This document shows, one piece after another, positions 40,692 through 45,518 of a stretch of DNA of 45,518 nucleotides. The DNA comes from an uncultured Acetobacteraceae bacterium (GTDB lineage Bacteria; Pseudomonadota; Alphaproteobacteria; Acetobacterales; Acetobacteraceae). Position numbers and translations under genes: made by a program. The notes beneath the pieces are model-generated. The model ran no database searches, was not told the origin of the DNA, and saw only the letters and a list, made by a program, of their open reading frames with translations. The stretch covers positions 1 to 45,518 of the forward strand of contig CAIRCM010000209.1 in the NCBI GenBank assembly GCA_903877125.1, read 5' to 3'. The first letter of the stretch is position 1, and every line of letters begins with the position of its first letter.

Positions 40692-42065
40692 TTACGCGAA
40701 CACGAATTTCGCGAAAATCTCATTGGCCCGCTTGAACGCCTTGTCCAACGCAGCCTGCGGCGTCATGCCGTTTTTCACGACATCCGCGACGGTCGACATG
40801 AACAGCTGCTCCGCTTCGACCTGGCCCCACGCGGGGTTGAAGCCGTTATAGAGCGGTCGTGTCGCGCCGATCGCCTGGCTGGTGTACGCCACACGATGCG
40901 GGTCGGCGGGATCCAACCACCACGGATCGGTTTTGCAGAGATCGGTGATCGCCGGCACCCAGCGCCCAAGACCGGTCTTGAGGTTGGCGTTCATAACCTC
41001 CGGCTGCATGTAGTATTTCATGAAATCTTTCGCGACTTCCGAATTCTTCGCCCCTTTCGGAATAAATCCGCCGCCCGGTCCAATGAAGGCACGCATCTCC
41101 GAACCGTCATTGCGGTGCGGCAGACGCATGGTCACCGCCGCATTGTATTTCTCCGGATCGTGGATCATCGCGACCTCGGTCGAGATGGTACCGTCGAGGT
41201 CCATCAGAAACAGCTTTTCATGAAACCCGTTGTTGTCGTCGGCGTCGTTCCAGCTCAGGGCTTCCGGCGGCACGAAACCGCCCTTGTAGCACTCGGCCAT
41301 CCAGGTCGTGGTCTTCAAGGCCGCTTCCCGCACTTTCGGATCGTCGGTGTGCAGCTTGCCGTCGGGCGTGACAATGTCGCCGCCGCCGTTCGCTTCAAGG
41401 AAGTGCTGATAGAGGTTGGTGCTGTCGTTCGGACCAACCGTGGTGACCTGGAGTCCCAAGGCGTAGATTTTGCGCATGCCCTTCTTGCGCAGCGGCTCCT
41501 GCATGCCTTTGAAGAAGTCCCTGTATTTATCCCAGGTCGTCGGCGCGTCCTTCAGATCGAACCCGGCCTTCTTGACCAGATCGCCCCAGATATGGAACGG
41601 CGTCGCGCCCATTTTGACCGGACACAGATAGAAATCCCGCGATTTGGTCGCCTGATTATAGAAGCTCGAGCATTGCAGCGCGCTCGGGTTCAGCTTGTCT
41701 TTCTGGGTCGCGACCACGTCGGCGACCGGCATCAGCTTATCGCTCCACGCGTTCTGCGGCAGAATCGTCGCGGGCGCATCGTGGAAAATCAGATCTGGCA
41801 CGTCGCCGCTTGTCAAAGCCGAGATCGTTTTCTGGTTCAATGCCGTGAACGGCATTATGCTGTATTCGATCTTGTTGCCGGTCTTTTTCTCGTAGTCGGC
41901 GACAACCTGCTTGAACGCGTCGTCTTCCTCTTTGACGAAGCCCTGATTGTTCCAGACAATCGCGGTCTTGGCCTGGGCGTTCGCGATATAGGGGCGAGCC
42001 AGCGCGGCCCCGGCGGCGAACCCGACGGTGGAGCGCAAAGCGGTTCGCCGGCTGATGTTGATCAT
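40692..42065 (-). CDS. Extracellular solute-binding protein, family 1 (cassette 1)
   Basis: 457 residues with a Tat-type signal (SRRTALRSTVGFAAGAAL, cleavage near ANAQA). It is the first gene of the operon of seven. Body as in cassette 2: VPDLIFHDAPATILPQNAW, WGDLVKKAGFDLKDAPTTW, GGGFIPKGAKN. It binds a sugar-like or polyol-like solute in the periplasm; the true ligand could be an aromatic or sulfonate compound given the TauD at the operon end. The ribosome site is AGGGAAGGA. Confidence 0.9.
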   Translation of the reverse strand: MINISRRTALRSTVGFAAGAALARPYIANAQAKTAIVWNNQGFVKEEDDAFKQVVADYEKKTGNKIEYSIMPFTALNQKTISALTSGDVPDLIFHDAPATILPQNAWSDKLMPVADVVATQKDKLNPSALQCSSFYNQATKSRDFYLCPVKMGATPFHIWGDLVKKAGFDLKDAPTTWDKYRDFFKGMQEPLRKKGMRKIYALGLQVTTVGPNDSTNLYQHFLEANGGGDIVTPDGKLHTDDPKVREAALKTTTWMAECYKGGFVPPEALSWNDADDNNGFHEKLFLMDLDGTISTEVAMIHDPEKYNAAVTMRLPHRNDGSEMRAFIGPGGGFIPKGAKNSEVAKDFMKYYMQPEVMNANLKTGLGRWVPAITDLCKTDPWWLDPADPHRVAYTSQAIGATRPLYNGFNPAWGQVEAEQLFMSTVADVVKNGMTPQAALDKAFKRANEIFAKFVFA

Positions 42066-42393
42066 AGCCGCAATCCTTCCCTGTTTATGGGGTAGCTCCG
42101 ACGACTTCGCGACAGCCTGCTACCCGTTTATTAGTATGACGCGAACGTGCCACTGCCCGATCCGCAAGGTCAATCTTTTTCATCGCTGCCATGATGAAAT
42201 CGCATCCACGATCCCGTGCCACCGCCTGACCAACAGACAACCTGCGATTTACATCATTTACATATTACTGATTTTACTTGTAAATTTCTCAACTTCTTTC
42301 CAACCGGCGGTTCATTTCCACCGCTGACTTCGCGGGTGCAGCAATCTAGACCGGTGCGGCGCACTGAACGCGAACCACCAAAGGAAAGCCCCG
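42066..42393. promoter_or_regulatory. Divergent intergenic region of the ABC operon and aceA
   Basis: A gap of 328 bases without a supported gene. It is markedly AT-rich at 42240-42300. There, ATTTACAT occurs twice in direct order (42247-42254, 42256-42263), and TTTAC-TT-GTAAA (42273-42284) is a perfect palindrome with a 2-base spacer, with ATTTACA (42256) and TGTAAAT (42279) as an outer pair. These are candidate regulator sites for aceA, for the ABC operon, or both. The aceA ribosome site AAAGGAAAG is at 42380-42388. No clear -35/-10 pairs were identified. Confidence 0.5.
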
Positions 42394-44055
42394 ATGTTCA
42401 AACCAAATTTCGCCCCCGATGGACTGGCCGGCGGCATATCCGCCGCAACCATTCGTCCCGCCGCCTATCATGACCATGCCAGCCAGATCGCCGCCCTCAT
42501 CGAAAGCAAAAAGGGCACCTGGAACAGCATCAACCCCGAATCCGTCGCTCGGATGCGCCTGCAGAACCGCTTCCAGACCGGCCTGGATATCGCCCGTTTC
42601 ACCGCCGCCACGATGCGCGCCGACATGGCCGCCTATGACGCCGATCCCACCCTGTACACCCAGTCCCTCGGCGCCTGGCACGGCTTCGTCGGCCAGCAGC
42701 AGATCATCGCCGTCAAAAAGCATTTTGGCACCACCAAGCGCCGCTACATCTATCTGTCCGGCTGGATGGTCGCCGCGCTGCGGTCGGAATTCGGTCCCCT
42801 TCCCGACCAGTCGATGCATGAAAAGACCACCGTCCCCGCGCTGATCAAGGAAATTTACACCTTCCTCCGTCAGGCCGACGCCCGCGAATTGGGCGGCCTG
42901 TTCCGCCAGATCGATGCCGCCCGCAAGGCCGGCGACGCGGCGAAGGAAGCCGAACTCCTGAACGCGGTGGAAAATTACGAAACCCATGTGGTCCCCATCA
43001 TCGCCGACATCGATGCCGGCTTCGGCAACGCGGAAGCAACCTACCTGCTGGCCAAGAAAATGATCGAGGCCGGGGCCTGCGCCCTGCAAATCGAAAATCA
43101 GGTCTCCGACGAAAAGCAGTGCGGCCACCAGGATGGCAAGGTGACCGTGCCGCATGAGGACTTCCTCGCAAAGGTCCGCGCCGTCCGCTACGCCTTCCTG
43201 GAACTGGGCGTGGAAGACGGGGTCGTCGTGACCCGCACGGACTCGCTGGGCGCCGGTCTGACCAAGCAGATCGCCGTCAGCCACACACCGGGCGATCTGG
43301 GCGATCAGTACAACAGCTACCTCGATTGCGAGGAAGTGGCGCCCGCCGACGTGCGCAACGGCGATGTGCTGCTGAACCGCGACGGCAAGCTGCTGCGTCC
43401 GAAGCGGTTGCCCAGCAACCTGTTCCAGTTCCGCCCCGGCACCGGCGCCGATCGCTGCGTGATGGACGGAATCGCCTCGTTGCAAGCGGGCGCCGATCTG
43501 CTGTGGATCGAAACCGAAAAGCCGCATGTCGAGCAGATCGCGTCCATGATGGACCGGATCCGCGCCGTCGTGCCGAATGCCAAGCTGGCCTACAACAATT
43601 CGCCCAGCTTCAACTGGACGCTGAATTTCCGTCAGCAGGTGTTCGACGACTGGAAGGCCAACGGGTCGAACTCGGTCGCCGGCTACGACCGGGCGACGCT
43701 CATGAGCGCGGAATACGACGATACCGAACTGGGCAAGGTCGCCGACGAGCGGATCCGCACCTTCCAGGCGGACGCGGCGAAGCGGGCCGGCATCTTCCAC
43801 CATCTGATCACCCTGCCGACCTATCACACCGAGGCGCTGGCAGCCGACAACCTCTGCGGCGAATACTTCGGCGACCAGGGGATGCTGGGTTACGTCAAAT
43901 CGGTGCAGCGGCAGGAAATCCGCCAGAAGGTCGCCTGCGTGCGCCACCAGAACATGGCGGGGTCGGACATCGGCGACGATCACAAGGAGTATTTCGCCGG
44001 TGCGGCGGCGCTGAAGGCCAGCGGCGAGCACAACACCATGAACCAGTTCGGCTAA
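42394..44055 (+). CDS. aceA: Isocitrate lyase, long form
   Basis: 553 residues, the long ICL subgroup of Pseudomonas-type enzymes. The active-site motif KQCGH is at 241-245 (Cys243), within DEKQCGHQDGKVTVPH; also LSGWMVAALRSEFGPLPDQS (about 121-140), ADIDAGFGN (204-212) and NNSPSFNWT. It cleaves isocitrate to glyoxylate and succinate, the first step of the glyoxylate shunt, letting the cell grow on acetate or on compounds degraded to acetyl-CoA. Malate synthase is not in the window. ATG 42394 after AAAGGAAAGCCCCG. Confidence 0.96.
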   Translation: MFKPNFAPDGLAGGISAATIRPAAYHDHASQIAALIESKKGTWNSINPESVARMRLQNRFQTGLDIARFTAATMRADMAAYDADPTLYTQSLGAWHGFVGQQQIIAVKKHFGTTKRRYIYLSGWMVAALRSEFGPLPDQSMHEKTTVPALIKEIYTFLRQADARELGGLFRQIDAARKAGDAAKEAELLNAVENYETHVVPIIADIDAGFGNAEATYLLAKKMIEAGACALQIENQVSDEKQCGHQDGKVTVPHEDFLAKVRAVRYAFLELGVEDGVVVTRTDSLGAGLTKQIAVSHTPGDLGDQYNSYLDCEEVAPADVRNGDVLLNRDGKLLRPKRLPSNLFQFRPGTGADRCVMDGIASLQAGADLLWIETEKPHVEQIASMMDRIRAVVPNAKLAYNNSPSFNWTLNFRQQVFDDWKANGSNSVAGYDRATLMSAEYDDTELGKVADERIRTFQADAAKRAGIFHHLITLPTYHTEALAADNLCGEYFGDQGMLGYVKSVQRQEIRQKVACVRHQNMAGSDIGDDHKEYFAGAAALKASGEHNTMNQFG

Positions 44056-44076
44056 CGCCTCCCTTCGAACACGCCG

Positions 44077-44105
44077 CGGCTCGGGGAGCGATCCCCGAGC
44101 CGTTT
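44077..44105 (+). terminator. Probable terminator of aceA
   Basis: CGGCTCGGGGA (44077-44087) and TCCCCGAGCCG (44092-44102) form an 11-bp stem with loop GCGA, followed by TTT. Located 21 bases after the stop codon. Confidence 0.7.
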
Positions 44106-44166
44106 GGCTGTTGTAAATGCTTCCGCCGGTATTCGCCCCCTGCTATCCTCGCAGCCGGAGGTCCCG

Positions 44167-44754
44167 TTGCTCGATCAACCCAGCCTTTTGGCCCGCATGC
44201 TCGACGTTCCGCGCCGCCGCCTCAGCGTGGCCGAATATGACCGCATGGGTGAGGCGGGAATTCTCGGCCCGGACGATCGTGTCGAGTTGATCGAGGGAGA
44301 GCTGATCGCGATGGCGCCCATTGGCAGCTACCATGTGGGGTCCGTCATCGGCCTGAACCATAGCCTGGTGGTCGCGACCGATGGTCGGGCTTTGGTCTCG
44401 GTGCAAAATCCCATCCGGTTGGACGATCACAACGAACCTCAGCCCGATTTCGCGCTGCTGCGCCCGCGCGAGGACGGTTACCGCAATGCGTTGCCTGGAC
44501 CCCCCGATATCCTCCTGGCGATCGAGGTCGCGGACTCCAGCCTGGCGTTCGACCGCACGGTCAAAGCCCCGCTGTATGCCCGCGCCGGCATCCCCGAACT
44601 CTGGATTGTCGATTTGGCCGGCGCTCGGGTGTTGGTTCTGCGCGATCCTTCGCCCGAGGGTTACCGCGACGTGACGGAAGTCCTGGGCGGAACGGTGTTG
44701 GAGCCGTCGCTGCTGCCGGGGGTTCGGGTCGGGACGGACTCCCTGTTCCCGTAG
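44167..44754 (+). CDS. Uma2 family (DUF820) restriction-endonuclease-like protein
   Basis: 195 residues. The Uma2 pattern is clear: LSVAEYDRMGEAGILGPDDRVELIEGELIAMAPIG (about 20-54), PQPDFALLRPRED with the acidic residue, ILLAIEVADSSLAFDR with the Glu-x-x-x-Ser element and KAPLYARAGIPELWIVDL. The fold is PD-(D/E)XK-like, but most members have no proven nuclease role. GGAGG (44157-44161) lies 5 bases before TTG at 44167, which is chosen over the earlier TTG at 44104 and the ATG at 44197. Such genes are frequent in mobile or accessory DNA. Confidence 0.85.
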   Translation: MLDQPSLLARMLDVPRRRLSVAEYDRMGEAGILGPDDRVELIEGELIAMAPIGSYHVGSVIGLNHSLVVATDGRALVSVQNPIRLDDHNEPQPDFALLRPREDGYRNALPGPPDILLAIEVADSSLAFDRTVKAPLYARAGIPELWIVDLAGARVLVLRDPSPEGYRDVTEVLGGTVLEPSLLPGVRVGTDSLFP

Positions 44755-44872
44755 GCTTATTCATCGCCGCCGAGCGCCCGGCAGGCACCATGCAGTTCCA
44801 AATGGCTGGTTCGTGCGGTTTTTCGTCCTCTCGCCTCGGGCGGCGTGCCGGTTTTAGACCGTGATCAAAAAA

Positions 44873-44887
44873 GTTCTTGATTTGTTC
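44873..44887 (+). promoter_or_regulatory. SOS (LexA) box of the alphaproteobacterial type
   Basis: GTTC (44873-44876), 7 bases, GTTC (44884-44887): the exact GTTC-N7-GTTC form of the alphaproteobacterial LexA box. A promoter-like TTGATT (44877-44882) falls within it, with TACCAC at 44900-44905, 17 bases on. The start codon of the last gene is at 44914, so transcription could begin almost at the start codon. Confidence 0.6.
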
Positions 44888-44913
44888 CCTAAACCCTGCT
44901 ACCACTACACCCA

Positions 44914-45518
44914 ATGTCATCAACACCCCAACCCACCCCGGCCTCCACAAAACCCCGCCCCATCCCTGGGCGTATCGGGGCTGTTCTCCGCGTCCTCACC
45001 ACCCTCATCACCCACGCTCGGCACTTCGCCGCGACCGTCGCCACCCGCGTCAACACCCCGGAATTCGCAACCGCCGCCGTCCTCTTCGGCACCTACGATC
45101 TCCCCACCATCCGGCTTCGCGTAAAGCGCGGCATGCTCCGCGCGCTCGCGCTGCAGGAATACCTGCTCGCCCGCGCCGCCCGGGGCTGCAACCTGCGCTT
45201 CGCCTGGCCGCAGCGCGTCGAACTGCAACCGCACCACCGCCCGCCGGCCAAACCGGCCCCGGCCAAGCCCTCCGCCCCGCGCCGTCCACGCCGCCCGGAA
45301 CCGGCCGTGCTGGACCAAGACGATCCCCGATCATTCCGCATCCCCACCCCCGAGGAACTCGCCGCCGAGGTCCGTCGCCGCCCGGTCGGCCGCACCATCA
45401 CCTATATCTGCATGGACCTCGGCCTCGCCCCCGGCCTCTGCGACGGCGATTTCTGGACCCGCGTCGACAAAATCCTCCGCCACTACGGCGACAGTCTCAG
45501 CCGCCTCTACCAGGTGCG
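44914..45518 (+). CDS. Unrecognised protein, truncated by the window end; likely SOS-regulated
   Basis: The frame from ATG 44914 stays open to the last base (201 codons seen). It begins MSSTPQPTPASTKPRP, continues with a helical ARHFAATVATRVNTPEF, LFGTYDLPTIRLRVKRGML, LQEYLLARAARGC, then a Pro/Lys/Arg-rich linker (about 104-128) and a second domain with FRIPTPEELAAEVRRRPVG, YICMDLGLAPGLCDGDFW and ILRHYGDSLSRLYQV. Codons end mostly in C. No motif assigns a function. Paralogous small proteins of this general make-up seem common in Acetobacteraceae, but that is recalled without certainty. The SOS-type box upstream suggests a damage-response link. Confidence 0.72.
   Translation, partial: MSSTPQPTPASTKPRPIPGRIGAVLRVLTTLITHARHFAATVATRVNTPEFATAAVLFGTYDLPTIRLRVKRGMLRALALQEYLLARAARGCNLRFAWPQRVELQPHHRPPAKPAPAKPSAPRRPRRPEPAVLDQDDPRSFRIPTPEELAAEVRRRPVGRTITYICMDLGLAPGLCDGDFWTRVDKILRHYGDSLSRLYQV

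Noticed and set aside
42066-42393. Short frame 42028-42327 as a gene
   Set aside because: It has no ribosome site, overlaps the binding-protein start and spans the AT-rich regulatory patch; codon use is unlike real genes here.
44821-44912. Sigma-54 or riboswitch signal before the last gene
   Set aside because: No TGGCAC-N5-TTGC pair and no conserved aptamer-like folding is apparent; the GTTC-N7-GTTC motif explains the region better.

Overview
The window is high-GC DNA with dense, short-spaced genes and many four-base ATGA stop/start overlaps. Gene content points to an alphaproteobacterium, most likely of the Rhodospirillales/Acetobacteraceae type. It includes BrnT/BrnA, a DUF433/DUF5615 pair, Uma2, AtuA-type proteins, a phasin preceded by a CTGC-N3-GCAG site, a GTTC-N7-GTTC SOS-type box and long-form isocitrate lyase. 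The taxonomic placement is inference from gene types; there is no rRNA or other marker here. No tRNA, rRNA, CRISPR array, transposase or phage gene was seen.

Layout. 0.1-6 kb: an acetyltransferase bounded by palindromic repeats, then a minus-strand operon tetR-hlyD-ABC ATPase-ABC permease ending in a gabD-type aldehyde dehydrogenase, with a near-perfect palindrome in front of tetR. 6-13 kb: brnT/brnA toxin-antitoxin, purB, an alpha/beta hydrolase, a papain-fold-like protein of unknown role, an MFS transporter, a cinA with an altered deamidase motif, and a PH-domain membrane protein. 13-19 kb: a beta-sandwich protein, an SDR with a probable homopolymer frameshift near its C-terminus, a DUF433/DUF5615 toxin-antitoxin-like pair, an FMN hydroxy-acid oxidase, a ThuA-like protein, a second SDR and a small esterase. 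19-28 kb: an oxidoreductase-rich stretch with three LLM flavin enzymes, an FAD monooxygenase that appears to start at ATT, a GMC oxidoreductase with a small partner protein, a carboxymuconolactone-decarboxylase-like protein, a 48-residue basic protein and a second GMC oxidoreductase. 28-32 kb: an unrecognised two-gene unit (121 and 535 residues), a cupin, and a split AtuA pair. 32-34.6 kb: a phasin with promoter, operator and terminator, an ArsC/Spx-like protein, and pcaHG (protocatechuate 3,4-dioxygenase). 34.8-42 kb: one minus-strand operon with two tandem, clearly duplicated sugar-type ABC importer cassettes (binding protein plus two permeases each, no ATPase) and a TauD-type dioxygenase at its end. 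42.4-45.5 kb: isocitrate lyase, a Uma2-family protein, and a gene cut by the window end behind an SOS-type box.

How it fits together. Much of 15-42 kb looks like a catabolic region for oxygenated organic or aromatic compounds: flavin monooxygenases, GMC dehydrogenases, esterases, ring-cleavage dioxygenase, an AtuA pair, ABC uptake, and isocitrate lyase to assimilate the acetyl-CoA produced. Phasin shows that the cell stores polyhydroxyalkanoate. Substrates cannot be assigned from sequence alone.

The most unusual items are the unrecognised 121/535-residue gene pair next to a cupin and the AtuA pair; the ATT start on the FAD monooxygenase; the SOS box in front of the last gene; the G8 frameshift in the SDR; the duplicated ABC cassettes without an ATPase; and several intergenic repeat families, including a 103-bp element present twice 19 kb apart.
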